Made by a program: the position numbers and the translations under genes
Notes under the pieces: model-generated
Databases searched by the model: none
The model's input: the letters and a program-made list of their open reading frames with translations, nothing else
What the model was told of the DNA's origin: nothing
Shown here: piece by piece, positions 42,258 to 51,782 of the stretch
How the letters are laid out: the number at the start of each line of letters is the position of its first letter
Numbering within the stretch: position 1 is the first letter of the stretch
DNA from: CAIXSC01 sp046349935
Lineage (GTDB): Bacteria > Planctomycetota > Planctomycetia > Pirellulales > Pirellulaceae
Assembly (NCBI GenBank): GCA_046349935.1
Contig: JAXMBK010000010.1
Location: 124,001 to 188,000, forward strand
DNA: 64,000 nt
Direction: 5' to 3'

Positions 42258-43259
42258 GTGAGGCGCGTCTTGATTGCCACCTCTGTGTGGCTGGTGCTGT
42301 TAACAAGCAGCGTGGGATTGGTCGGCGGTGCGGAAACGGCGTCCGATGCGAACAATCCGGATTTGGCCGCGATCCGAGCGGCCGTGAAGTCGTACACCGA
42401 GGCCTACAACCGAGGCGACGCGAAGGCGGTCGCCGAACACTGGTCGGAGACGGCCGAGTGGGTCAGCCCGTCGGGGCAAAAGATCCGCGGCCGGGCGCTG
42501 ATCGAGAAGGCGCTCGCCGGCATGTTCGCGGAACTGAAGGGAATGAAGGTGGAGTTGTCGGAGCCGACGGTGCGGCTAGTGACGTCCGAAGTGGCGGTCG
42601 AGGAAGGGACGGCGACCGTCGTGGTCCCCGGCGAGACGCCGACCGCCTCGTCGTATATCGCGATCCACGTCAAGAAGGACGGCAAGTGGAAGCTGGATAG
42701 CGTCCGCGAAACCGAATTAGCGGTCGAACAATTCCAGCGCGACGGCCTCGATCAACTCGAGTGGTTGGTCGGCGAATGGGTCGACAACGGGCCCAAGTCG
42801 TCGGTTGAGACGACGGTTAGTTGGTCGAAGAACGGCGCGTTCTTGACCGCCATCTTCCGCGTCACGACGTCGGAAGGCGAAGATCTCGAAGGCACTCAGA
42901 TCATCGGCTGGGACCCCGTGGCGCGTTCGATCCGTTCCTGGATGTTCGACTCGGACGGCGGTTTCGGGGAAGGCAAGTGGCGACAGCAGGGCGATCGTTG
43001 GATCGTCTCGTTCTCCCAGACGTTGGCGGACGGCAGCGAAGCCACCTCGACCAACATCTATCAGCGCGTCGACGACGATTCGTACCTGTGGCAATCGATC
43101 GACCGGCGGTTGGACGGACAGCCGCTCCCGGACATTAAGGAAGTGAAGGTCGTGCGCGCCGCCCAGGCCAAGAAGGCCGCGGCGTCGCCCGCAGAGAAAC
43201 CGAAGGACGCGCCCGCCGACCGGCCGGCGCCCGTGCGTCGCGCCCCGAACAAGAAGTAA
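42258..43259 (+). CDS. Secreted SnoaL/DUF4440-like protein
   Basis: 333 residues, GTG start with AGGAGGG 8 nt upstream. Signal peptide (VLIATSVWLVLLTSSVGLVGG). Residues about 35-155 form a SnoaL-like cone: IRAAVKSYTEAYNRGDAKAV, AEHWSETAEWVSPSGQKIRG, ending with KKDGKWKLDSVRETEL. A second domain (about 160-285) begins QLEWLVGEWVDNGPKSSVET and continues GTQIIGWDPVARSIRSWMFD-SDGGFGEGKW, a DUF1579-like lipocalin-type barrel. The C-terminal 45 residues are a Lys/Ala/Pro-rich tail. Exported, no known substrate; the two-domain form is common in planctomycetes by my recollection. Confidence 0.85.
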   Translation: MRRVLIATSVWLVLLTSSVGLVGGAETASDANNPDLAAIRAAVKSYTEAYNRGDAKAVAEHWSETAEWVSPSGQKIRGRALIEKALAGMFAELKGMKVELSEPTVRLVTSEVAVEEGTATVVVPGETPTASSYIAIHVKKDGKWKLDSVRETELAVEQFQRDGLDQLEWLVGEWVDNGPKSSVETTVSWSKNGAFLTAIFRVTTSEGEDLEGTQIIGWDPVARSIRSWMFDSDGGFGEGKWRQQGDRWIVSFSQTLADGSEATSTNIYQRVDDDSYLWQSIDRRLDGQPLPDIKEVKVVRAAQAKKAAASPAEKPKDAPADRPAPVRRAPNKK

Positions 43260-43339
43260 GTCGCGGCGCGTGGTTTCGGTTCCTGATCGCATCCCAACGC
43301 GCCTCTGGAGGCGCACTTCAAACAAAAGGCTGGTGTGAC

Positions 43340-44695
43340 ATGAAGAGGACCTTGTTCGCAGTGGCGATGGCGACGATCGTCTCACTGACGGCGGCTGATG
43401 CGTGGGCGCGCGGCGGCGGCGGGCGCGGCGGCGGAGGATTCGGCGGCGGCGGCGGGGGAGCTCGAGTCGGCGGCGGCGGCGGCTTCAGCGGCGGCGGCAT
43501 GTCGCGGCCCGCTCCTTCACGCCCCTCGCCGGCGTCTCGACCCAACATGGGCAACTCCGGCATGGCCAATCGGGCGCCGTCGATGAGTCGCCCGAACTTC
43601 GGCGAAGGAGGCATGGGGGGCGCCGGCGGCAATCGAGTCGGCGGCGGCGCTGGAGCGGCGAATCGGCCCGGCGCGGGCGGCGGCGGCGCTTATTCGCGTC
43701 CCAGCCAACGCGACGTGGCCAGCTTCCTCAACATGCCCGAGGGCGGCGCCGCGCGAGCCGGCGGGGCGGCGACGGCGAGCACACGCGATGCCACTCGCAC
43801 GGCCGGCAGCAAAACGGTCACCGGCCCCGGCGGCGGTTCGATCACCGTCGGCGGCGTCGGCGGCACGCGCACCGGCCCTGGCGGGACGACGGTCGGCGGC
43901 GTCCGCGGCGGCGTCAAGGTGACCGGTCCGGGCGGCAATAGCTACACCAAGGTCGGCGGCGCGGCCGGCGTGCGCGGCCCCTACGGCAATACGATCGCCG
44001 CCGGTCGCGGCGCTTCGTTTGTCAACGGTCAGTTCGTCGGCGGAAAAACGTGGGGCGCCGTCAACGGCAACTTCCACCACTGGGGCTACTACGGTCCCGG
44101 CTGGGCCGCTCGCTACCCCGGCTGCTGGTGGCCCGGACGTTGGGCCGTCGCCGGCGGCATCTGGGCGACCGCCGCGTGGGCCACCGCCGGCGCCTACTGC
44201 GGCTGCTCGGGCGATGGCTACTACTACGACTACGATGAAAACATGTCGTACCAGGATGGCAACGTCTACTACGGCGACCAGTCGCTGGGGACGACCGAGG
44301 AATACTACAACCAAACGTCGCAGTTGGCGCAGCAGGGCCAGGACACGTCGAACGAAGACTGGCTTCCGCTCGGCGTCTACGGGCTCGTCGAAGACGGCGC
44401 CACCGAGGCCGAGAAGGTCATTCAGTTGGCGGTCAACAAAGAGGGCGCCATCCGCGGCAACTACCACGACCTGCTCACCGATCAAGTGATCCCCATCACC
44501 GGTTCGGTGGATAAGCAGACGCAGAAGGTCGCATTCCGGCTGGAAGGGAAGAGCCAAATCGTCGTCGAGACGGGACTCTACAACCTCACCAACGACGAAT
44601 GCCCGGTCTTGATTCACATGGGCGACGAGCGGCAGGCGTCGCGCGTGCTCGTACGATTGAAGCAGCCCGAAGAGGGCGATGCAGCGCCGCAGTAA
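43340..44695 (+). CDS. Secreted glycine-rich protein with conserved C-terminal domain
   Basis: 451 residues with signal peptide (FAVAMATIVSLTAADAWARG, cut near residue 24). Residues 24-220 are Gly/Ala/Arg-rich and end in repeats such as GPGGGSITVGGVGGTRTGPG and TVGGVRGGVKVTGPGG. A Trp/Tyr-rich stretch follows (HHWGYYGPGWAARYPGCWWP, GYYYDYDENMSYQDGNVYYG), then a globular end DWLPLGVYGLVEDGATEAEK to VLVRLKQPEEGDAAPQ that reads like a lipocalin/beta-barrel fragment. A surface or matrix protein is inferred. The next gene starts 26 nt later. Confidence 0.8.
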   Translation: MKRTLFAVAMATIVSLTAADAWARGGGGRGGGGFGGGGGGARVGGGGGFSGGGMSRPAPSRPSPASRPNMGNSGMANRAPSMSRPNFGEGGMGGAGGNRVGGGAGAANRPGAGGGGAYSRPSQRDVASFLNMPEGGAARAGGAATASTRDATRTAGSKTVTGPGGGSITVGGVGGTRTGPGGTTVGGVRGGVKVTGPGGNSYTKVGGAAGVRGPYGNTIAAGRGASFVNGQFVGGKTWGAVNGNFHHWGYYGPGWAARYPGCWWPGRWAVAGGIWATAAWATAGAYCGCSGDGYYYDYDENMSYQDGNVYYGDQSLGTTEEYYNQTSQLAQQGQDTSNEDWLPLGVYGLVEDGATEAEKVIQLAVNKEGAIRGNYHDLLTDQVIPITGSVDKQTQKVAFRLEGKSQIVVETGLYNLTNDECPVLIHMGDERQASRVLVRLKQPEEGDAAPQ

Positions 44696-44721
44696 CTTTT
44701 GTGTAGAGAGCGAGCCCCCGT

Positions 44722-45516
44722 ATGGGAACCGTCCTTGATGACGTGCCTTTCTGGGGCCTCATCGTCATCGTGATTACCGTCTTGATCGCCAGTATGGAGG
44801 TCGGTTATCGAGCCGGCCGCTGGCGACATCGCGTGATCCGCGACGAGAAAGAGCAGCCGGTCGGCGCCATGGTCACGTCGATTCTCGGTCTGCTCGCGCT
44901 GGTCCTCGGCTTCACCTTCAACTTGGCGGCGTCGCGCTTCGACGCCCGCCGCCAAGTCGTGCTCGAGGAAGCCAACGCCATCGGCACCTGCTACCTGCGG
45001 GCGCGGCTGCTGCCCGAGCCCGAGCGATCGCAGATCACTCGGCAATTGCGCGAGTACGTCGATATTCGCTTGCTGGCCGTGCAACAGAATGCAACTCAGG
45101 AAGCGATCTCCGAGTCGGAGGAGATGCACGAACGATTGTGGGACGAGACCAGCAAAGTGGCCGAGCGGCAGCCGCAATCGATCCTGGTCGGCGTCTTCAT
45201 TCAGTCGCTGAACAACGTCATCGATCTACACGCCAAGCGCGTGCTGGTGGGCATCCGCAGCCGTATTCCGCTGGTGATGTGGGCGTCCCTGCTGACCCTC
45301 GTCGTCACCGGGATGACGGCCGTCGGCTACCAAGCCGGACTCGCCGCCACGCGCCGCTCCCCAGCCATGATCGGCCTGGTCTTCGCCTTCACCATCGTCC
45401 TGTCCCTGATCATCGACCTGGATCGCGGCGGCCAAGGTTTCTTGCGCGTCAGCCAGCAATCGATGATCGACTTGCAGCACTCGATTGCGGCGAGCGAGGG
45501 GGAGGATGGGGGGTGA
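44722..45516 (+). CDS. DUF4239-like (bestrophin-type) membrane protein
   Basis: 264 residues with four hydrophobic segments: residues 10-26 (FWGLIVIVITVLIASMEVGY), 49-66 (ILGLLALVLGFTFNLAASRF), 183-203 (LVMWASLLTLVVTGMTAVGY) and 216-236. The soluble middle has RQVVLEEANAIGTCYLRARL and DLHAKRVLVGIRSRIP. This four-helix layout with a large cytoplasmic middle fits DUF4239/bestrophin-like anion-channel relatives; transport is not proven. ATG 44722. It may share a transcript with the Gly-rich gene upstream, and is followed by composite repeat C2. Confidence 0.8.
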   Translation: MGTVLDDVPFWGLIVIVITVLIASMEVGYRAGRWRHRVIRDEKEQPVGAMVTSILGLLALVLGFTFNLAASRFDARRQVVLEEANAIGTCYLRARLLPEPERSQITRQLREYVDIRLLAVQQNATQEAISESEEMHERLWDETSKVAERQPQSILVGVFIQSLNNVIDLHAKRVLVGIRSRIPLVMWASLLTLVVTGMTAVGYQAGLAATRRSPAMIGLVFAFTIVLSLIIDLDRGGQGFLRVSQQSMIDLQHSIAASEGEDGG

Positions 45517-45534
45517 GGGGGGTGGAGTGATTAA

Positions 45535-45761
45535 AACTCTGTTGAATTCGGAGTGTTTGGCGCCTCAGACCTACTGTCGTTTGTTGCGCAACGCTGTCGT
45601 TTGTTGCGCAATGACCCGCGCGGATGGTGCTCCCTTCTCCCCGCCGCGGGGAGAAGGGCCGGGGATGAGGGGGCGTGGACTCACTGTCAGATTGTTATCA
45701 CTCCAGGGAAAGAGTGTGGGTGGGAGAGTTGCGGGTCACAGGCTGGACGCCTGTGCTACGG
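45535..45761 (-). repeat. Composite three-module repeat, copy C2
   Basis: Reading the minus strand from the SGNH-hydrolase stop: palindromic arm (45761-45738, imperfect GCGTCC middle), a spacer GACCCGCAACTCTC, then CTCTTTCCCTGGAGTGATAA and CAGTGAGTCC, module-2 hairpin (45658-45632), AGCACCATCCGCGC, two 20-bp TTGCGCAACAAACGACAG units (45611-45574) and GAGGCGCCAAACACTCCG. Same order as C1 and C3. It fills the gap between two convergent genes. Confidence 0.85.
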
Positions 45762-45764
45762 GGG

Positions 45765-46937
45765 CTACGGCCTGGCGAGGCGGATGCGGGGGGCGTCGGA
45801 GTGCCAGTCTGGGAGCCAGGCGCGGAGTTCGTCTTGGAGGGCGGAGGCGAATAGGCGGTGGCCGGCGGCGTTGATGTGCGGGTCGTACGCGAAATAGAGG
45901 GTTTCGCCGCCGTCGGAGGAGTCGAGGCGACGACGGTACGGACGCGACATGTCGAACACGCGCACTCCCAAATCGCGGCAAGCGTCCAGCACCTTCGGGT
46001 CCGCCGCAAATTCGGTCGCCACCGCCAGCTCGATCCGCTCTCGTTCGCACAATTGCTGCAGTCGCTGCAGCGATTCGCGATAGACCAGCTCCGCCTGCGG
46101 CGGTGCGTCGTCCACCGGCGAGCGACGTTCGGCTTCGGTGCGCTGCGTCGTCGCCTCGTCGTCGCGTCGCGGCTCGCGCGTGTCGCGGCTGCTTTCTCGT
46201 TGCGCCATTTTCGCCATCCGCCGAGCCGCTCGCACGCGCTGAAGATGATAGGAGACAAAGCTGACCGACAACGAATGGCGGCGCAAAAACGAGCCGACTT
46301 CCAGTTCGAACGACCGACCCACGGGCGGATCGAAGAAACGCACCTTTTCCTCCTCCACGCGCGCGTAGGGACGTGGCGGATCGGGGTCGACCAACATCTG
46401 ATTGTCGCTGTGGTCGTTGTTGTTGAAGCACACGACGACGGCGTCGGGACGATAACCTCGTTCGAGCAAAGCGGCCAGCCGGTGGTACTGCTGAATCGTG
46501 GAGAAGCCCGGAACGCCCAGGTTCCGGTAGCGCACATTCGGCGGCGAGGACTGATTCAACAGCGCGACGAAGTGTTCGTCGTCTTTCACTCCCCAGCCCC
46601 AGGTCGTCGAATCGCCCAACACCCAGCACATTCGTTCGGCCCGGCTCCCGTCGTCGACGATCCGCGACGGGAGTCCGCAACGGCGCAAGCCGTCGGCGTC
46701 GTGCGTGGTCAGCGCGGAGAAGCTGGCGGTTTGAAATTGAGCGCTCGCGTTCGGCCGCCCGCTCCAACCGGTCTGCGGGTCGTACTGAAAGAACGTCCCG
46801 AGCACGGTGGCGGTCGGAGTGGAAACCCCCGCCACGCGCAGCGTCGCCTCCAACGCGAACCCGCACAGCGTCAGCGACAGGGCGACGCCGAGCAGTTTGT
46901 GCCACCAGCGGAATTTCCGACGATTTTTGGCGTTCAT
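45765..46937 (-). CDS. SGNH/GDSL-family hydrolase, membrane-anchored
   Basis: 390 residues. One N-terminal helix (KLLGVALSLTLCGFALEATL) serves as signal anchor. The hydrolase core shows block I with the Ser (CWVLGDSTTWGWGV), block II Gly (RNLGVPGFSTIQQYHRL), block III Asn (VVVCFNNNDHSDNQ) and block V Asp-His (AYDPHINAAGHRLFASAL). Members deacylate lipids or sugars of the envelope; substrate unknown. The middle carries a long helical charged insertion (about residues 215-260). The stop TAG is part of CCGTAG right before repeat C2. Confidence 0.88.
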   Translation of the reverse strand: MNAKNRRKFRWWHKLLGVALSLTLCGFALEATLRVAGVSTPTATVLGTFFQYDPQTGWSGRPNASAQFQTASFSALTTHDADGLRRCGLPSRIVDDGSRAERMCWVLGDSTTWGWGVKDDEHFVALLNQSSPPNVRYRNLGVPGFSTIQQYHRLAALLERGYRPDAVVVCFNNNDHSDNQMLVDPDPPRPYARVEEEKVRFFDPPVGRSFELEVGSFLRRHSLSVSFVSYHLQRVRAARRMAKMAQRESSRDTREPRRDDEATTQRTEAERRSPVDDAPPQAELVYRESLQRLQQLCERERIELAVATEFAADPKVLDACRDLGVRVFDMSRPYRRRLDSSDGGETLYFAYDPHINAAGHRLFASALQDELRAWLPDWHSDAPRIRLARP

Positions 46938-46983
46938 GGCGCGGGACGGTAAGAACCCCGAGCCGCTGCGTCAAGATCAACTG

Positions 46984-47499
46984 CTAGCCGGCCGGGAATT
47001 GCCGGCAGTATTCATACAGCGCCATGTCGGTGGCCGAGGCGACGTTGTAGCTGTAAGGGAGGCCGTAGACTGGGATTTCGATGGCGTCGTCGAGCAGTTG
47101 GAGGACGTCTTCCTCGAGTCCCTGGCGTTCGTTGCCGACGACCAACACCATCCGCCGCGGGAAGCGGTACTCGTAGAGGGAAACGGAGTTGGTGGTTTGT
47201 TCGAGCCCCACGAGTCGATAGCCGTCGGCGCGGAGCTGTTTGAGCGCCGGGGGGAGGGTGCGATGCGTTTGCAGATGGACGACGCTGGCGCCGTCGCGGG
47301 CGATTTCGGGATCGAGCTTCGGTTTTCCACAGGCGACGACGCGGGAGACCCCGCAGCAGCCCGCCGTGCGGACGATTCGCGACAGATTGACGTTGCTGCG
47401 CAACGGTGCGCACGCCACGATCAGCTCCCGAGGGCGTTCTAGCCGCGAGGGAGGTTTGTGACGGACGTGAGCAAAACCAGGATGCGCGGAATCGGCCAT
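46984..47499 (-). CDS. TrmH/SpoU-family RNA 2'-O-methyltransferase
   Basis: 171 residues, a short SPOUT enzyme. Motif 1: LRSNVNLSRIVRTAGCCGVS with the catalytic N-x-x-R; motif 2: MVLVVGNERQGLEEDVLQLL (G-N-E-x-x-G-L); motif 3: IPVYGLPYSYNVASATDMAL (S-L-N-V-A-x-A, here S-Y-N-V-A-S-A). It methylates a ribose 2'-OH of tRNA or rRNA; the target cannot be told. Start MADSAHPG at 47499, 7 nt after the ArsR gene stop, so these two form an operon. Confidence 0.92.
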   Translation of the reverse strand: MADSAHPGFAHVRHKPPSRLERPRELIVACAPLRSNVNLSRIVRTAGCCGVSRVVACGKPKLDPEIARDGASVVHLQTHRTLPPALKQLRADGYRLVGLEQTTNSVSLYEYRFPRRMVLVVGNERQGLEEDVLQLLDDAIEIPVYGLPYSYNVASATDMALYEYCRQFPAG

Positions 47500-47506
47500 G
47501 CGGCCA

Positions 47507-47968
47507 TTATGGCGCGGTGGCCGCTCCGCCGTCGATGGGCGGCAACGTCGTCCCGCGTTCCGAGAACGTCGGCGCCGCACCGCTCAGCGCGCCAGGCCAC
47601 ACCGTCTCCAGCACATCGCGGTACCGCGCGAACTGAGATGGCTGCAGGTGGTAGAAGTTGTGCTTCCCCTGCCGTCGCATGTCGATCAGGCCGGTTCCCT
47701 TCAGCAGCGCCAGGTGGTGACTTACCGCCGGCTGGCTCTGGTCTAGCAGCTCGCAGAGCGTGCCGACGTTGAGCTCCTTTTCCTGCATCAGGAAATACAG
47801 AATCTGCAAGCGCGTTTCGTCGGACAACAGCTTGAACAGCTGCACCAAGTCCTGGGCGCTGTTGCCGGGCAGCAGTTGCACTTGAGGCGCCACTTTCGAC
47901 TCCGACGGCTTGCGAACCCGGCTCGAAGTCTTTCCGTTTGTTGCCTCATCCATCACCGCAGTCACCAT
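47507..47968 (-). CDS. ArsR-family winged-helix regulator
   Basis: 153 residues. A 45-residue polar N-terminus, then the ArsR domain: LVQLFKLLSDETRLQILYFL, LNVGTLCELLDQSQPAVSHH (recognition helix) and LALLKGTGLIDMRRQGKHNF-YHL. No clear Cys metal site, so the signal is not necessarily a metal. The C-terminus is Pro/Gly-rich. ATG 47968 assumed, with another at 47953. It leads an operon with the SPOUT methyltransferase and faces the 878-base divergent gap before the Opp operon. Confidence 0.92.
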   Translation of the reverse strand: MVTAVMDEATNGKTSSRVRKPSESKVAPQVQLLPGNSAQDLVQLFKLLSDETRLQILYFLMQEKELNVGTLCELLDQSQPAVSHHLALLKGTGLIDMRRQGKHNFYHLQPSQFARYRDVLETVWPGALSGAAPTFSERGTTLPPIDGGAATAP

Positions 47969-48846
47969 GGGAACCTCGTCTCCCAAGCCGCTCGCAGTAC
48001 GCCCGTTCGAATCCACGCCCGTTCGATTCCACGCCAACCAAGGCGCCGGCACTCGCCCCTCACGGCTCGAAAGCTCATGGAGGCAGGCGATGGCTGCGCT
48101 GTGTCGACGCAAAAACAACGAAGGCACGAAAACCGTACCGGCGTTTTCTCGCGGCTCGAATGCGACGTCTGGGACAAAGGAGATAAGCCAAATCCACTTT
48201 CAATCGCCAACTGGCCCACGAACGCAGGCATCTACGAACAGTCGTTGGCGACGTCATCCTTGAACGCTCCTCATTGTAACCATAGGGGCGTTCTTGGGAA
48301 TAGCGCGCGGAGGACTACACGGGGAATTCTTGGAAGGCGAACCTTCGCTTGCCGCTCGACGGGGTTCGACCGGCTCCCCATCACGATCCATCCCGAGTAC
48401 GAGCACGACGGCCCCGACGAACGGCCCATTAGCGACGCCCGACAACGCCAGACCAAAACGCCCAGGCAGTCGAGGGAAAGGCTCGTTCATCCGGCTTCGA
48501 CGCCCGGGTTCGTACTCGTATTCGCTTCGATTCTCGCTGTAGAGCTCGAGCCCCTTTCGGGCAACGCGATGAAGCATTGTCAGACCGCGAAACGGCGGGA
48601 CATGACGAGCGTCTGGCGTCCTCGCTCGCCCCCGGTCAGATTTGTCTCCGTGCCTCCGTGAGAAACAAGAAGGAGCGAACCAGGAGGTGCGCCGGCGCGG
48701 CCCCTTCGGGGCGGAGCAAACCACCTTGGTGACAATCTGCGATGACGCCCAATTCCAAGAACAGCGCAACTTCAAAACCGCCTCCCGCCGCCCGCCCTCG
48801 CAGCGCCTCTTTCGGCCGCCCGAGACAGCTACTAGGATGAGTCCCC
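47969..48846. other. 878-base gap with no convincing gene
   Basis: This divergent region lies between the ArsR operon and the Opp operon. Open frames exist on both strands but read as low-quality, Arg/Pro-rich translations. The minus strand near 48530-48500 reads ENRSEYEYEPG, a phrase I associate from memory with planctomycete intergenic repeats. Two similar phrases, TTTTCGTGCCTTCGTTG (minus, near 48115-48140) and TGTCTCCGTGCCTCCGTG (48644-48661), point to decayed repeats. It must hold both promoters. Confidence 0.55.
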
Positions 48847-50850
48847 ATGATGCCTGCATTTCGAGCCGGTTTTCCGTATGTCGCCTTCGTGCTGCTGCTC
48901 GCGGCGCTCCTGTGGGCCGTGTCCTTCGGCACCCTGCCCCCCGCCGATTTCACGTTCAATAACGACGATGAAGTCAAGACGGTCGACCCGGCCAAAGCCA
49001 CGGGCCAACCCGAGCATCGCATCCTGAACGCACTCTACGAAGGCCTCCTGCGACTGATGCCCGTCGAGGGGCAGGCGCCCGATGCGGAAGGAGTCGTTCC
49101 GCTGGTCGCTTCGCCCGGTTGCGCCGACCTGCCGGAAATCTCCCCCGACGGGAAAACGTACACGTTCCACATCCGCCCTGAAGCACGCTGGTCCAACGGC
49201 GATCCGGTCACGGCCCACGACTTCGCCTGGTCGTGGCGCCGCATCCTGCATCCGGAGACGGCCGCGGAGTACGCCTATCAGCTGTACTACGTCCAGGGCG
49301 CTCGCGCCTACAATCGCGGCGAGGCGGCGGTCGGCGACCTCGTCGAAGTCGAACTCGACGACCGCCCCAACAAACTGCAGCCCTTCCCGCGCGGCACGAT
49401 CGTCTCGGGCGCCGTCGAAGCCATTCACAAACCGCCCCCGCCGGAGGTCGCCGCCGACGCCTCGCCGGACGACAAAGATCGCGCGGACGCGAATTGGCGT
49501 CGACGTTGGATCTACGTCGTCTCCCCCCGGACGTCGCCGAACGCGGCTTCGCCAGATGCCGCGTCTCCCGCCGGCGACGTCAAAAACCAGGGCGTCGGTC
49601 CGTCGCGCGCCTTCGCGCAACAAATCGACGAGCCGTTCGCTAAGTCGATCGCAGGCCTGCCGCAGGTGGAGATGTGTCTCCATACGCTTCCCGACTTCCT
49701 CGCCGCCGGCGGCGTCAAGGTCGTCGACGATAAGACGCTGGTCGTGCAGCTAGAAAATCCGACTCCGTTTTTCAGCGAACTGGTCGCGTTCTACCCGTAC
49801 TTCCCGGTCCATCGCGGCGTCGTGGAAAAATACGGCGCACCGATGTGGACCAAGCCGGGGAATATTGTGAGCAACGGTCCGTTCACCCTGGAATTCCGTC
49901 GCATCCGCGACCGCATTCGGCTCCGCAAGAACCCGCAGTACTGGAACGCCGACCAGGTGCAGCTGAATATCATCGACGCGATGGCGATCAAGTATCAGAC
50001 GACCGCGCTCAGCATGTTCCTCAAAGGGCAAGTCGACTGGATCCTCAAACCGCCCAGTTCGCTATTGCCCGAGCTGCGGAAGCGCGACGACTATCGAGCA
50101 TCCACGGCGCTCATCGTCTACTTCTATCGACTCAACACGGCTCGCAAGCCGCTGGACGACGTCCGCGTTCGTCGCGCGCTCAACTTGGCGATGGACAAGC
50201 AGGCGATTTGCGACCACGTGACCAAAGCGGGCGAACGCCCTGCGACGCACTTGGTCCCCCCCGGGATGCTCGGCTACACTTCGCCGCAAGGCGGCCCCTA
50301 CAACGTCGACGAAGCGCGCCGTCTGCTGGCGGAAGCCGGCTACCCAGGCGGCGAAGGCTTCCCGCGCTTGCAACTGTTGTTCAACACCAGCGACGCGCAC
50401 CGCGACATCGCCGAAGTCATCCAGCAACAATGGAAGACGAACCTCGGCATCGACATCGAACTACGCAACCTCGAATGGGGCGTGTATCTCGATAGCGTCT
50501 CCAAGATCGACTTCGACATCGCCCGCGCCGGTTGGGTCCCCGACTACTCCGATCCCAACTCGTTTCTCGACATGTTCGTCACCGGCGGCGCTCACAACAA
50601 CACGAACTGGGGAAACAAGGACTACGATCACCTGATCGAAAGGGCGGCCGCCGAAACCGACTCCGCCAAACGGATGCAGATCCTGCACGAAGCGGAACAA
50701 CTGCTGATCAACGAACAGCCGATCATCCCGATCTACTTCTACACGCAGATCAACCTCGTCAATCCCCGCGTGAAAGGCTTTTCGCTCAACCCGCAAGACT
50801 CGCATCCGTTGCACATCCTGCGAATCGAAGAGTCGGGGGCGAAGGACTGA
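48847..50850 (+). CDS. oppA: Oligopeptide ABC transporter substrate-binding protein
   Basis: 667 residues, SBP_bac_5 family (OppA/DppA); typical members are about 540. Anchored by an N-terminal helix (YVAFVLLLAALLWAVSFGTL) with no lipobox. Family landmarks: VDPAKATGQPEHRILNALYE, GKTYTFHIRPEARWSNGDPV, TAHDFAWSWRRIL, NGPFTLEFRR, KNPQYWNAD, LDDVRVRRALNLAMDKQ, GVYLDSVSKIDFDIARAGWV and PDYSDPNSFLDMF. An inserted stretch at about residues 190-265 (Pro/Ala/Asp-rich, KPPPPEVAADASPDDKDRAD) is not usual. It captures peptides in the periplasm. Leads the operon; the permease starts 3 nt after its stop. Confidence 0.93.
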   Translation: MMPAFRAGFPYVAFVLLLAALLWAVSFGTLPPADFTFNNDDEVKTVDPAKATGQPEHRILNALYEGLLRLMPVEGQAPDAEGVVPLVASPGCADLPEISPDGKTYTFHIRPEARWSNGDPVTAHDFAWSWRRILHPETAAEYAYQLYYVQGARAYNRGEAAVGDLVEVELDDRPNKLQPFPRGTIVSGAVEAIHKPPPPEVAADASPDDKDRADANWRRRWIYVVSPRTSPNAASPDAASPAGDVKNQGVGPSRAFAQQIDEPFAKSIAGLPQVEMCLHTLPDFLAAGGVKVVDDKTLVVQLENPTPFFSELVAFYPYFPVHRGVVEKYGAPMWTKPGNIVSNGPFTLEFRRIRDRIRLRKNPQYWNADQVQLNIIDAMAIKYQTTALSMFLKGQVDWILKPPSSLLPELRKRDDYRASTALIVYFYRLNTARKPLDDVRVRRALNLAMDKQAICDHVTKAGERPATHLVPPGMLGYTSPQGGPYNVDEARRLLAEAGYPGGEGFPRLQLLFNTSDAHRDIAEVIQQQWKTNLGIDIELRNLEWGVYLDSVSKIDFDIARAGWVPDYSDPNSFLDMFVTGGAHNNTNWGNKDYDHLIERAAAETDSAKRMQILHEAEQLLINEQPIIPIYFYTQINLVNPRVKGFSLNPQDSHPLHILRIEESGAKD

Positions 50851-50853
50851 CCT

Positions 50854-51780
50854 ATGAAATTCGTCGTCTTTCTTGCCAAACGCCTGCTCTACGCAGCCAT
50901 CACGCTGCTGGCCGTCTTCACCTTGACCTTCGCGCTGATGCGGGCCGTCCCCGGCGGTCCATACGCCAGCGAAAAGAACTTGCCGGCCGCCGTGAAACGC
51001 AACATTGAGGCCCGTTACCACTTCGACAAGCCGCTGTACCAGCAGTACTTCATGCACTTGGGGAATACCCTGCGACTCGACTTCGGCCCCAGCCTGAAGC
51101 TGGAGGACTACACGGTGAACGAAGTGATCGCGCAAGGCTTCCCGGTTTCTGCGTCGCTGGGCATCTTCGCGCTGGTCTTCGCACTCACGCTGGGACTTAC
51201 CGCCGGCGTCGTCTCCGCCGTCGCACGCCACTCGGCCTGGGACTACGGCTTCATGGCCGTCGCGACGCTCGGCATTTCCGTCCCCAACTTCGTGCTCGCG
51301 GGACTCGCCGTCATCCTGTTCGTCTTCATTCTGAACATCTTCCCCGCCGCGGGCTGGGGCACGCTCAAGAACATGCTCCTCCCGTCGCTGTGCCTCGGCG
51401 CACCCTTCGCCGGCTACATCGCGCGCCTCACCCGCACCGGCATGCTCGAAGTTCTGGGACTCGACTACATCCGCACCGCGTATGCGAAGGGGCTCGGCGA
51501 CCGGCGCGTGGTGATTCGACACGCGCTGCGCGGCGCGGTGCTGCCGGTCGTCTCTTACCTCGGACCGGCCGCCGCCGGCATCCTCACCGGCTCCCTGGTG
51601 CTTGAACGCATCTTCTTTCTCCCCGGCATGGGCAGTCACTTTTTGGAGGCGGCCACGCAGCGCGACTACACGCTCGCCATGGGCATGGTGATGGTCTACG
51701 CGGCGCTGCTGACGGTGATGAACCTGCTGGTCGACATTTCGTACGCCGTGATTGATCCGCGAGTGAAGATCGACAAGTAA
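50854..51780 (+). CDS. oppB: Oligopeptide ABC transporter permease, OppB type
   Basis: 308 residues with six helices: residues 7-27, 100-120, 133-153, 168-188, 232-252 and 274-294. The binding-protein-dependent transport signature is the EAA loop YIRTAYAKGLGDRRVVIRHA-LRGAVLPVVSYLG that touches the ATPase. N-terminal FLAKRLLYAAITLLAVFTLT with RAVPGGPY is the OppB/DppB opening. ATG 50854 is 3 nt after the oppA stop and the next gene begins 2 nt after this stop. Confidence 0.95.
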   Translation: MKFVVFLAKRLLYAAITLLAVFTLTFALMRAVPGGPYASEKNLPAAVKRNIEARYHFDKPLYQQYFMHLGNTLRLDFGPSLKLEDYTVNEVIAQGFPVSASLGIFALVFALTLGLTAGVVSAVARHSAWDYGFMAVATLGISVPNFVLAGLAVILFVFILNIFPAAGWGTLKNMLLPSLCLGAPFAGYIARLTRTGMLEVLGLDYIRTAYAKGLGDRRVVIRHALRGAVLPVVSYLGPAAAGILTGSLVLERIFFLPGMGSHFLEAATQRDYTLAMGMVMVYAALLTVMNLLVDISYAVIDPRVKIDK

Positions 51781-51782
51781 CT

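Noticed and set aside
47876..48661. A 261-codon plus-strand frame starting inside the ArsR gene
   Set aside because: It overlaps the regulator antisense, is Arg/Ser/Pro-rich and shows no motif.
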